From positions 1 to 6,052 of the forward strand of contig CANRZQ010000178.1 in NCBI GenBank assembly GCA_947644475.1: a stretch of DNA of 6,052 bases. The letters are read 5' to 3'. Source of the stretch: an uncultured Muribaculaceae bacterium (GTDB taxonomy: Bacteria > Bacteroidota > Bacteroidia > Bacteroidales > Muribaculaceae). This document shows positions 1 to 5,339 of this stretch, in pieces (within the stretch, counting starts at the first letter, position 1; the number at the start of each line of letters is the position of its first letter). The position numbers and the translations under genes were made by a program. The notes under the pieces were generated by a model. That model saw nothing but the letters and a program-made list of their open reading frames with translations, did no database searches and was not told where the DNA came from.

Positions 1-561
1 GGGGATGTCTTCGCGGGCAGGCACGTGAAGGAATTTACCTGCTTTCTGAGTTTCGTCCCATTCGATCCAGGGGTATTTAGAGTGGTTGAATCCGGCGAGG
101 GCGTCGGCGATAACTTCGAGAGATTTCGAGCGTTCACGTACACCGACGATGTCGCCGGGGGCAACTTGGTAGGATGCGATGTTTACAACCTGGCCGTTGA
201 CGGTGATGTGACGGTGGAGTACGAGCTGACGTGCTGCGGCGCGTGTGGGAGCGATGCCGAGACGGAATACTACGTTGTCGAGACGTGATTCGAGGAGCTG
301 GAGGAGGATTTCACCGGTGATGCCTTTGAGCGATGATGCTTTGGCGAAGAGGTTGGAGAATTGACGCTCGAGCACGCCGTAGGTGTATTTTGCTTTTTGC
401 TTTTCACGAAGCTGGATGCCGTATTCAGATGTTTTGCGGCGTTTGTTTGCTCCGTGCTGGCCCGGGGGGAAGTTGCGTTTTTGAAGAACTTTGTCGGGAC
501 CGAATATTGGTTCGCCGAAGCGGCGGGCGATTTTGGTCTTGGGACCTGTATATCTTGCCAT
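1..561 (-). CDS. rpsD: 30S ribosomal protein S4 (uS4), partial, C-terminal end off the left edge
   Basis: The reading frame runs open from an ATG at 561 to the window edge, giving 187 residues of an expected roughly 200, so only a short C-terminal tail is missing. The N-terminus MARYTGPKTKIARRFGEPIF, the stretch PGQHGANKRR (residues 33-42), YGIQLREKQKAKY (47-59) and YGVLERQFSN (61-70) are classic S4. The S4 RNA-binding domain follows from about residue 92, with SRLDNVVFRLG and VNGQVVNIASYQV. S4 is a primary 16S rRNA binder that nucleates 30S assembly; in E. coli it also represses its own operon. No cysteine occurs in the visible part, so this is the zinc-free form. It lies 225 nt after rpsK, by far the largest gap in the window, and normally precedes rpoA and rplQ, which would lie beyond the left edge. 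Codons are strongly biased (CGT/CGC for Arg, almost only GAA for Glu), as expected for high expression. Confidence 0.97.
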   Translation of the reverse strand, partial: MARYTGPKTKIARRFGEPIFGPDKVLQKRNFPPGQHGANKRRKTSEYGIQLREKQKAKYTYGVLERQFSNLFAKASSLKGITGEILLQLLESRLDNVVFRLGIAPTRAAARQLVLHRHITVNGQVVNIASYQVAPGDIVGVRERSKSLEVIADALAGFNHSKYPWIEWDETQKAGKFLHVPAREDIP

Positions 562-575
562 TTTTAATAGTCGGA

Positions 576-644
576 TTATTCTTTGCCTGCGGGCCCGGGA
601 TATTTTTTCATGTTCCGGATGGCTTTTAGTGCAGCCGCGACCAT
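576..644 (-). other. Possible 22-codon upstream reading frame before rpsD
   Basis: An ATG at 644 opens a frame of 22 codons (MVAAALKAIRNMKKYPGPAG followed by KE) that ends in TAA 14 nt before the S4 ATG. The frame is also open upstream of this ATG for some 31 further codons, but without another ATG. The product would be small and basic. The distance to rpsD would allow translational coupling or a leader-peptide role. Nothing else supports it: there is no recognisable ribosome binding site, I do not recognise the peptide, and a frame of this length can arise by chance. It is recorded as a candidate only. Confidence 0.15.
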
Positions 645-766
645 GAGAGGTGGAAGTAAGCGATGGTCTATTTCACATTGGCCAATTGGATACTGAAACC
701 GGGCGGGACTTTTAAGCAAAGGGGTTGATATGGATTTTTACTAAAAGAGTTATGATTTGGAGTTGG

Positions 767-781
767 TTCCCTTCACGGGAA
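767..781 (-). other. Small hairpin just after rpsK
   Basis: On the transcribed strand TTCCC, GTGAA and GGGAA form a 5-bp stem with a 5-nt loop, beginning five bases after the S11 stop codon. No U-rich tract follows, so it is not a typical intrinsic terminator. It could protect an mRNA 3' end after processing or be a chance structure. Confidence 0.25.
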
Positions 782-786
782 TTGTA

Positions 787-1176
787 TTACACGCGGCGAC
801 GCTTGGGAGGGCGGCATCCGTTGTGGGGCAGCGGAGTAACGTCGATGATCTCGATTACTTCGATACCTGCTCCGTGTACTGTACGGATAGCGGACTCGCG
901 GCCGTTGCCGGGACCTTTGACATATGCCTTAACTTTGCGCAGGCCGAGGTCGAAGGCGATTTTAGCGCAGTCTTGCGCTGCCATCTGAGCGGCGTAGGGG
1001 GTATTTTTCTTGGAGCCGCGGAAGCCCATTTTACCTGCTGATGACCAGGAGATGACTTGTCCTTCGGCGTTTGCGAGGCATACGATGATGTTGTTGAAAG
1101 ATGAGTGGACGTGAAGCTGGCCTTCGGCTGAAACTTTGACGTTTCTCTTCTTTGCTGCGACTGTCTTTTTTGCCAT
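787..1176 (-). CDS. rpsK: 30S ribosomal protein S11 (uS11)
   Basis: A complete 129-residue protein, the normal length for S11, starting with ATG and ending with TAA. It forms part of the 30S platform beside S6, S18 and S21 and contacts the 3' domain of 16S rRNA near the mRNA exit. Diagnostic stretches are HVHSSFNNIIVCLANAEG (residues 22-39), SSAGKMGFRGSKKNTPYAAQ (45-64), VKGPGNGRESAIR (86-98) and the C-terminal PLPHNGCRPPKRRRV (115-129). The Asn-Gly pair at 119-120 is the site that in E. coli S11 is converted to isoaspartate, so the feature is kept here. The gene begins 8 nt after the rpsM stop, with leader bases TATAAGAT and no Shine-Dalgarno sequence, so translation coupled to S13 is likely. 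It is followed by the long spacer before rpsD. Confidence 0.98.
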   Translation of the reverse strand: MAKKTVAAKKRNVKVSAEGQLHVHSSFNNIIVCLANAEGQVISWSSAGKMGFRGSKKNTPYAAQMAAQDCAKIAFDLGLRKVKAYVKGPGNGRESAIRTVHGAGIEVIEIIDVTPLPHNGCRPPKRRRV

Positions 1177-1184
1177 ATCTTATA

Positions 1185-1565
1185 TTATTTTGTAGCTTTT
1201 TTCTTGTTAGCAACGGTTTTCTTGCGGCCTTTGCGTGTGCGGGCGTTGTTTTTTGTGGACTGACCGCGAACGGGGAGACCGATGCGGTGACGGATTCCGC
1301 GGTAGCAGCCGATATCCATCAGGCGCTTGATGTTGAGCTGGATTTCTGAGCGGAGGTCGCCTTCGACTTTGTAGTCGTTGGAGATTACTTCACGCACTGC
1401 TGCTGCCTGAGCGTCGGACCAGTCTTTTACTTTGATGTTTACGTCCACGCCGGCTTTTTCGAGGATTGTCTTGGCTGCCGAACGGCCGATGCCGAAGATG
1501 TATGTCAAGGCAATTTCACCTCTTTTGTTCTGGGGGAGGTCAACTCCCACGATTCTTACTGCCAT
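1185..1565 (-). CDS. rpsM: 30S ribosomal protein S13 (uS13)
   Basis: A complete protein of 126 residues, a usual length for S13. It sits in the head of the 30S subunit, touches 16S rRNA and takes part in the bridges to the 50S subunit and in contacts with the P-site tRNA. The start MAVRIVGVDLPQNKRGEIAL and the helix-turn-helix-like segment TYIFGIGRSAAKTIL (residues 21-35) are typical, as are GDLRSEIQLNIKRLMDIGCY (69-88), RGIRHRIGLPVRGQSTKNNA (89-108) and a very basic tail ending KKKATK that reaches toward the tRNAs. The ATG at 1565 is preceded by a 42-nt A-rich spacer after rpmJ that contains a strong inverted repeat. In E. coli the rpsM leader is where S4 represses the alpha operon, so the position is suggestive, but there is no evidence here that the mechanism is shared. 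Confidence 0.98.
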   Translation of the reverse strand: MAVRIVGVDLPQNKRGEIALTYIFGIGRSAAKTILEKAGVDVNIKVKDWSDAQAAAVREVISNDYKVEGDLRSEIQLNIKRLMDIGCYRGIRHRIGLPVRGQSTKNNARTRKGRKKTVANKKKATK

Positions 1566-1568
1566 AAT

Positions 1569-1600
1569 GTTATTGTTGTTTTTTTGGCTTCAATAATAAC
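1569..1600 (-). promoter_or_regulatory. Inverted repeat in the rpsM leader, candidate mRNA hairpin
   Basis: On the transcribed strand the arms GTTATTATTG (1600-1591) and CAACAATAAC (1578-1569) pair over ten positions with one A-C mismatch, around a 12-nt loop AAGCCAAAAAAA. The 3' arm ends three bases before the rpsM ATG, and the element fills most of the 42-nt rpmJ-rpsM gap. Such a hairpin could affect ribosome access to the S13 start. On the opposite strand the mismatch would be a G-U pair, so strand choice is not decided by the pairing. The arms are AT-rich, which makes a chance match more likely. Confidence 0.35.
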
Positions 1601-1607
1601 TTTTATG

Positions 1608-1724
1608 TTATCCTTGACGTTGTTTGTACTTGGGATTTTTTTTGTTGATTACGTAGAGACGACCCTTGCGACGAACGATTTTGGAGTCGGGGGTGCGTTT
1701 TTTAACGGATGCTCTTACTTTCAT
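1608..1724 (-). CDS. rpmJ: 50S ribosomal protein L36 (bL36), zinc-free form
   Basis: A 38-residue protein from the ATG at 1724 to TAA at 1608-1610. A longer frame in the same phase extends upstream through the infA region but is only read-through; the ATG at 1724 gives exactly the family length. The sequence starts MKVRASVKKRTPDSKIVRR and ends NKKNPKYKQRQG, both diagnostic. L36 is a small 23S rRNA-binding protein near the peptidyl transferase side of the 50S subunit, placed late in assembly. Zinc-binding L36 carries three Cys and one His; at the matching positions here are Thr11, Ser14, Asn27 and Tyr33, so the zinc ribbon is lost. The gene follows infA by 25 nt with an A-rich leader ending AAAAGAAAA, and precedes rpsM, as in most alpha operons. 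Confidence 0.96.
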   Translation of the reverse strand: MKVRASVKKRTPDSKIVRRKGRLYVINKKNPKYKQRQG

Positions 1725-1749
1725 TTTTCTTTTAGTATTTTGTCTTGTT

Positions 1750-1968
1750 TTATTTGTAACGGAAAGCAATGCGGCCTTTTGAGAGGTCGTATGGCGACAT
1801 TTCGACGCGGACTTTGTCGCCGGGAAGGATTTTGATGTAGTGCATGCGCATTTTCCCGGAGATGTGGGCTGTGATTTCGTGACCGTTTTCGAGTTCGACA
1901 CGGAACATTGCGTTTGAGAGTGCCTCGACGATTGTGCCGTCTTGTTCTATTGCTGTTTGTTTTGCCAT
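1750..1968 (-). CDS. infA: Translation initiation factor IF-1
   Basis: A complete 72-residue protein, exactly the common IF-1 length. IF-1 binds the A site of the 30S subunit during initiation, blocks premature tRNA entry there and assists IF-2 and IF-3. The sequence is a single S1-type OB fold: MAKQTAIEQDGTIVEALSNA (residues 1-20) leads into the strand MFRVELENGHEITAHISGKM (21-40), then RMHYIKILPGDKVRVEMSPY (41-60) and the C-terminal DLSKGRIAFRYK, a hallmark ending. The gene starts 18 nt after map with an A-rich leader (TCAAAAAAACTCATT before the ATG) and no Shine-Dalgarno sequence. The placement of infA between map and rpmJ is shared with many Gram-positive bacteria and Bacteroidota, whereas in E. 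coli it lies elsewhere. Confidence 0.98.
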   Translation of the reverse strand: MAKQTAIEQDGTIVEALSNAMFRVELENGHEITAHISGKMRMHYIKILPGDKVRVEMSPYDLSKGRIAFRYK

Positions 1969-1986
1969 AATGAGTTTTTTTGAGGA

Positions 1987-2781
1987 TTAGATGTATCTTT
2001 CTTTGAGTGATTCCTTTACGGGCTCGAATGATGTGAGGACATGAGTCCGGTCGCCGACGAGGGCTATGGTGTGCTCGAAGTGGGCTGATGGCTGGCGGTC
2101 GCGTGTGCGGGCTTCCCAGCCGTTAGGCTCGATTATTATTTCTCGCCTTCCCATGTTCACCATCGGCTCGATGCAGATTACCATGCCGTTTTTCAACAGG
2201 GGGCCTTTTCCGGCTTTTCCGTAGTTGGGCACCTCGGGTTCTTCGTGCATGTCGCGGCCTATGCCGTGTCCGCAGAATTCGCGCACGAGGGTGTAGCCTC
2301 TTGCCTCGCAGTAGCGCTGGACGGCGTTTGAGATGTCGCCGATCCGGGCGCCTACCCTGCATTGCTTTATTCCTTCGTCGAGTGATTCTTTGGCTGTGCG
2401 CAGCAGCTGCTTTTTCTGGTCGGATATTTCGCCGACGGGAAATGTGTAGCACATGTCGGCCATGAAGCCGTCTTTTTTTACTACTGTGTCGATGCCTATG
2501 ATGTCGCCTTCGCGGAGGGTGTATGTGGACGGAAATCCATGCACGATGGTTTCGTTCACTTCGATGCAGAGTGTGCCGGGAAATCCTTCGAATCCGAGGC
2601 ACGCGGGGGTGCCTCCGTTGTCGATGATGTATTCCCGGGCGATGGTATCGAGCCGGCGTGTTGTGATGCCGGGCTCGATCCACCGTGCCACCTCACCGAG
2701 CGTGTCGCTGATGAGGTTGGCTGCGGGAATCATTTGCTGGATTTGCTCCGGAGTCTTGAGATATATCTGGTTTTTGCTCAA
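1987..2781 (-). CDS. map: Methionine aminopeptidase, type I
   Basis: A cytosolic metalloprotease that removes the initiator Met from new proteins after deformylation, when the second residue is small. The 264-residue protein has the pita-bread fold markers: His81 in ETIVHGFPS, the metal ligands Asp98 (GIDTVV), Asp109 (FMADMCYTF), His172 (CGHGIGRDMHEEP, with His179), Glu205 (ICIEPMVNMG) and Glu236 (SAHFEHTIAL). All five ligands are present, so it should be active. The length fits the short type I class without an N-terminal extension. The proposed start is TTG at 2781; no in-frame ATG lies nearby, and upstream sequence soon overlaps secY. IYLKTPEQIQQM a few residues in matches where related proteins begin. 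It lies 22 nt after secY and 18 nt before infA. Codon use is looser than in the ribosomal genes (CGG, GAG and CCG appear), which suggests lower expression. Confidence 0.97.
   Translation of the reverse strand: MSKNQIYLKTPEQIQQMIPAANLISDTLGEVARWIEPGITTRRLDTIAREYIIDNGGTPACLGFEGFPGTLCIEVNETIVHGFPSTYTLREGDIIGIDTVVKKDGFMADMCYTFPVGEISDQKKQLLRTAKESLDEGIKQCRVGARIGDISNAVQRYCEARGYTLVREFCGHGIGRDMHEEPEVPNYGKAGKGPLLKNGMVICIEPMVNMGRREIIIEPNGWEARTRDRQPSAHFEHTIALVGDRTHVLTSFEPVKESLKERYI
2779..2781 (-). promoter_or_regulatory. TTG start codon of map
   Basis: The transcribed strand reads CATCCATT TTG AGC AAA AAC CAG, so the best start is TTG. The codon directly before it is ATT, also a very rare initiator. No ATG occurs in frame between here and the end of secY, and the next in-frame ATG (residue 17, IQQM) would remove part of the conserved N-terminus. 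No Shine-Dalgarno sequence is visible. This is the only non-ATG start among the eleven starts visible in the window. Confidence 0.7.
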
Positions 2782-2803
2782 AATGGATGCTTGGGTCGAT
2801 TTG

Positions 2804-4153
2804 TTAGTAAGCCTGTCCTGTGGTGCGTCCTTTGATTTTGCCTTCTTTCATAAGGCCGTCGTAGTGGTGCATCATCAGGTGTGATTCTACCTGCTGGAGT
2901 GTGTCAAGGACAACGCCGACCATGATCAGGAGGGATGTTCCGCCGAAGAATTGGGCGAAGTTCTGGCTTATGCCGAAGAATCGGGCAAAGGCCGGAAGGA
3001 TTGCGACAATTCCGAGGAAGAGTGACCCTGGGAGGGTGATACGCGACATGATGGTGTCGAGGTATTCGGCTGTTTTCTTGCCGGGTTTCACGCCGGGGAT
3101 GAAGCCGTTGTTGCGCTTGAGGTCTTCTGCCATCTGTGTGGGGCGCACTGTAATCGCTGTGTAGAAGTATGTGAACGCCACGATCATGAGGAAGAAGATG
3201 AGGTTGTACCAGAATCCGTTGATGTCGGTGAGGGCGTGGAAGAATCCGCTTGTGCCTTCTTGTGATCCGAAGCCCGCGAGGGTGATGGGGATGAACATGA
3301 TGGCCTGGGCGAAGATGATGGGCATTACGCCGGCTGCGTTGACTTTCAAGGGGATGTACTGGCGCGCGCCTCCGTACTGGCGGTTTCCGACGATACGCTT
3401 GGCGTATTGCACGGGAACTTTGCGTGTGCCCTGCACGAGGAGGACTGCGCCTACGGTGACTGCGAACAGGAGGATGATCTCGATGATGAACATCACAAGG
3501 CCGCCCTGGCCGCCGGTGGATCCGGGGAGACGGGATGTGAGCTCGAAGAAGAGGGCTCCCGGGAGACGGGCGATGATACCTACAAGGATGATGAAGGAGA
3601 TACCGTTGCCGATTCCGCGGTCGGTGATGCGCTCACCGAGCCACATGATGAACATTGAGCCTGCGGCGAGGATAATCGTAAGGTAGATGAGTGTCCACGC
3701 GCCGAATGAGGCTGCTGTTCCTGCCTGGTTTACCTGATACTGGAGGTTGAGCAGGTAGGCGGGGGCCTGGAGGCAGAGGATTACTACTGTGAGGTAGCGG
3801 GTGTACTGGTTGAGTTTCTGACGGCCGGATTCGCCTTCACGCTGCATTTTCTGGAATGAGGGAAGGACCATGCCGAGGAGCTGTATCACGATGGAGGCCG
3901 TGATGTATGGCATGATACCGAGGGCGAATATTGATGCCTGCGAGAATGCGCCGCCGGAGAACATATCGAGGAGCTGCATCATGCCTGTCTTGTTTGTGAA
4001 GTTGGACAGGGCGTCGATTGCCGCGGGTGAGATTCCGGGCAACACGATGTAACACCCCAGCCGGTAGATGAGTACCAGCAGGAGTGTTATCAACAGACGT
4101 TGACGCAGTTCTTGGATTGTCCAAATATTTTTTAATGTTTGGATGAATCTCAT
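2804..4153 (-). CDS. secY: Protein translocase subunit SecY
   Basis: The 449-residue channel subunit of the SecYEG translocon in the inner membrane, which moves unfolded proteins outward with SecA and inserts membrane proteins with the ribosome. Ten hydrophobic segments can be followed. Residues 1-20 are a charged cytoplasmic start, and TM1 (about 21-40) follows. The plug/TM2 region has MFSGGAFSQASIFALGIMPY (64-83) followed by ITASIVIQLL. GERITDRGIGNGISFIIL (173-190) leads into TM5, and KVPVQYAKR (245-253) is the cytoplasmic loop that binds SecA and ribosomes. VNAAGVMPIIFAQ (271-283) is TM7, and a second cytoplasmic loop (335-365) contains KRNNGFIPGVKPGKKT. LLIMVGVVLDTLQQVESHLM (408-427) is TM10, followed by a short basic tail. 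The length is normal. It starts only 3 nt after the rplO stop, so tight translational coupling is expected; map follows instead of adk. Confidence 0.98.
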   Translation of the reverse strand: MRFIQTLKNIWTIQELRQRLLITLLLVLIYRLGCYIVLPGISPAAIDALSNFTNKTGMMQLLDMFSGGAFSQASIFALGIMPYITASIVIQLLGMVLPSFQKMQREGESGRQKLNQYTRYLTVVILCLQAPAYLLNLQYQVNQAGTAASFGAWTLIYLTIILAAGSMFIMWLGERITDRGIGNGISFIILVGIIARLPGALFFELTSRLPGSTGGQGGLVMFIIEIILLFAVTVGAVLLVQGTRKVPVQYAKRIVGNRQYGGARQYIPLKVNAAGVMPIIFAQAIMFIPITLAGFGSQEGTSGFFHALTDINGFWYNLIFFLMIVAFTYFYTAITVRPTQMAEDLKRNNGFIPGVKPGKKTAEYLDTIMSRITLPGSLFLGIVAILPAFARFFGISQNFAQFFGGTSLLIMVGVVLDTLQQVESHLMMHHYDGLMKEGKIKGRTTGQAY

Positions 4154-4156
4154 TTG

Positions 4157-4606
4157 TTACTGTATTTTAGTGGTTTTACCACCAGCTTTTTCGATAGCCT
4201 CGGCTGCTGCCTTGGAGAAAGCGTGTGCCTCGACTTCGATGGGAAGGGTGAGCTCGCCTTTTGCAAGGATTTTGACGAGGTGCTTGCGGCTTATGCGGCC
4301 GGCGTCGATAAGTTCGGCGATACCGATTTTGCTGAGGCCTTTTTCTGAAGCGAGGGCCTGGAGGGTGTCAAGGTTGATGGGACGGTATTCGACGCGGTCG
4401 AGGGGCTTGAAGCCGAATTTGGGAAGACGGCGCTGGAGGGGCATCTGGCCACCTTCAAAACCGATTTTGCGCTTGTAGCCGGAACGGGATTTTGCGCCTT
4501 TGTGACCACGTGTCGATGTGCCGCCTTTGCCGGAGCCGGGACCACGGCCGATGCGGGTTTTGGTATGTACGGACCCTGCTGCGGGTTTGAGGTTGCTAAG
4601 TTCCAT
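4157..4606 (-). CDS. rplO: 50S ribosomal protein L15 (uL15)
   Basis: A complete 149-residue protein, close to the usual length. L15 is a late-assembly 23S rRNA binder in the centre of the 50S subunit, whose long basic N-terminal arm threads through the rRNA. That arm is seen as MELSNLKPAAGSVHTKTRIG followed by RGPGSGKGGTSTRGHKG (residues 21-37) and the glycine- and arginine-rich KSRSGYKRKIGFEGGQMPLQ (39-58) and RRLPKFGFK. The globular C-terminal domain follows, with INLDTLQALA (77-86) and the signature-like region around HLVKILAKGELTLPIEVEAH (109-128), ending in FSKAAAEAIEKAGG. It begins 14 nt after rpmD with a C/A-rich leader, ACCAACCCACTACA, and ends 3 nt before secY. Confidence 0.98.
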   Translation of the reverse strand: MELSNLKPAAGSVHTKTRIGRGPGSGKGGTSTRGHKGAKSRSGYKRKIGFEGGQMPLQRRLPKFGFKPLDRVEYRPINLDTLQALASEKGLSKIGIAELIDAGRISRKHLVKILAKGELTLPIEVEAHAFSKAAAEAIEKAGGKTTKIQ

Positions 4607-4620
4607 TGTAGTGGGTTGGT

Positions 4621-4800
4621 TTAAGCGTTTGTTACTTCCACGAGGTGGTGTACTCTTTGGATCATTCCACGCACAGAGGGGGTGTCTTCCTTTACCACTG
4701 TGTGGTTCATTTTGTGGAGGCCGAGCGCATCAAGGGTGCGTTTTTCAACTGCGGGGCAGTTGATGCGGCTTTTTATTTGTTTGATAATGATTTGTGCCAT
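4621..4800 (-). CDS. rpmD: 50S ribosomal protein L30 (uL30)
   Basis: A 59-residue protein translated directly from the sequence, from ATG at 4800 to TAA at 4621-4623. It starts MAQIIIKQIKSRINCPAVEK and continues RTLDALGLHKMNHTVVKEDT, then PSVRGMIQRVHHLVEVTNA. The core RTLDALGL...VRGMI..V.HLV is the bacterial short-form L30 pattern (about 58-61 residues). L30 binds 23S rRNA on the solvent side of the 50S subunit and is absent from some bacteria; its presence here fits Bacteroidota. It sits between rpsE (14 nt upstream) and rplO (14 nt downstream), its standard place. The leader TCCACACCAACGCA has no Shine-Dalgarno motif. Confidence 0.97.
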   Translation of the reverse strand: MAQIIIKQIKSRINCPAVEKRTLDALGLHKMNHTVVKEDTPSVRGMIQRVHHLVEVTNA

Positions 4801-4814
4801 TGCGTTGGTGTGGA

Positions 4815-5333
4815 TTAGCCTTTGAAGACTTGTTCGACGGATATGCCACGGTTGCCGGCGATTTGTGCCGGTGAGCGCATTTCGCAGAGGGCTTCGATTG
4901 TGGCTTTGACGAGGTTGTGGGGGTTTGACGAGCCTTTGGATTTGGCGAGGACGTCGGTGATGCCCACTGATTCGAGGACTGCGCGCATAGCGCCGCCGGC
5001 TTTCACGCCGGTACCGTGGGATGCGGGCTTGAGGATTACGCGGGAGCCGCCGAATTTGGCTTCTTGTTCGTGGGGGATTGTGCCGCGGTGTACGGGGATT
5101 TGCACGAGGTTTTTCTTTGCAGCCTCGACTCCTTTGGCGATGGCGGCCTGTACTTCGTTGGCTTTTCCGAGGCCGTAGCCGATGATGCCGTTTTCGTTTC
5201 CGACCACGACGATGGCAGCGAAGGTGAAGGTGCGTCCGCCCTTAGTTACTTTTGTAACGCGGTTGATGGCGACAAGGCGATCTTTGAGCTCGATGTCGGT
5301 AGTAGTTTTTACTCTGTTGTTTCTTCTTGCCAT
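4815..5333 (-). CDS. rpsE: 30S ribosomal protein S5 (uS5)
   Basis: A complete 172-residue protein of the usual length. S5 lies on the back of the 30S subunit near the decoding site, with S4 and S3 forms part of the mRNA entry path, and is linked to translational accuracy. The N-terminal double-stranded-RNA-binding-like domain shows ELKDRLVAINRVTKVTKGGR (residues 15-34) and FTFAAIVVVGNENGIIGYGL (36-55), followed by GKANEVQAAIAKGVEAAKKN. The loop around residues 26-34 (VTKVTKGGR) is the region where E. coli changes give spectinomycin resistance; nothing obviously altered is seen. The C-terminal domain has RVILKPASHGTGVKAGGAMR (98-117) and AVLESVGITDVLAKSKGSSN (118-137). It starts 6 nt after rplR; the leader overlaps the stop region (TAACCCACT before the ATG), so coupled translation is likely. 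Confidence 0.98.
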   Translation of the reverse strand: MARRNNRVKTTTDIELKDRLVAINRVTKVTKGGRTFTFAAIVVVGNENGIIGYGLGKANEVQAAIAKGVEAAKKNLVQIPVHRGTIPHEQEAKFGGSRVILKPASHGTGVKAGGAMRAVLESVGITDVLAKSKGSSNPHNLVKATIEALCEMRSPAQIAGNRGISVEQVFKG

Positions 5334-5339
5334 AGTGGG

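Larger units (their letters stand above)
562..786 (-). other. Long rpsK-rpsD spacer, candidate S4 leader region
   Basis: This 225-nt stretch between the S11 stop and the S4 start is the only long non-coding interval; the other gaps are 3-42 nt. On the transcribed strand it begins with a small hairpin (767-781). It then contains CTTTTAGT (747-740), which is complementary to ACTAAAAG (630-623), and GCCCGG (704-699), complementary to CCGGGC (598-593). Taken in order, the two pairings would interlock as a pseudoknot. A 10-base palindrome, ATTGGCCAAT (677-686), lies in the middle, flanked by TTTCA/TGAAA. I found no good match to the Bacteroidota promoter (TTG ... TAnnTTTG) and no hairpin followed by a U tract. 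Possible roles, all inferred, are an RNA element for S4 feedback control, a processing site, or an undetected promoter. Short complementary segments of 6-8 nt can also arise by chance in a region of this size. Confidence 0.4.

Noticed and set aside
581..609. GC-rich segment followed by T-rich sequence, read on the plus strand as a possible terminator
   Set aside because: The possible stem is short and imperfect (overlapping GGGCCC and CCCGGG palindromes), and no plus-strand gene would need it. In the transcribed direction no U tract follows.
333..629. Plus-strand frame covering the rpsD start and part of the spacer
   Set aside because: It overlaps the conserved N-terminus of S4 in antisense. 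The translation, rich in Cys, Arg and Phe, has no recognisable features.
677..689. Overlapping palindromes ATTGGCCAAT and CCAATTGG as an operator site
   Set aside because: They lie inside an operon spacer with no recognisable promoter beside them. Ten-base palindromes of this type occur by chance, so they are noted only as part of the spacer description.
1608..1901. Extended 97-codon frame ending in L36, suggesting a longer protein
   Set aside because: The upstream part is an out-of-phase reading of infA. The L36 portion alone, from the ATG at 1724, matches the family length exactly.
2123..2683. 186-codon open frame on the minus strand inside map, in another phase
   Set aside because: The product is extremely rich in Arg and His, which is typical of a GC-rich out-of-phase reading of a real gene. 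map itself has all its catalytic residues.
2453..2884. 143-codon plus-strand frame across the map-secY junction
   Set aside because: It overlaps two well-supported genes in antisense and shows no recognisable domain or initiation context.
3171..3686. 171-codon open frame on the plus strand opposite secY
   Set aside because: It is wholly antisense to a conserved secY, its translation is low-complexity and rich in Met, Pro and Arg, and it resembles no family. It is a shadow of the biased codons of secY.
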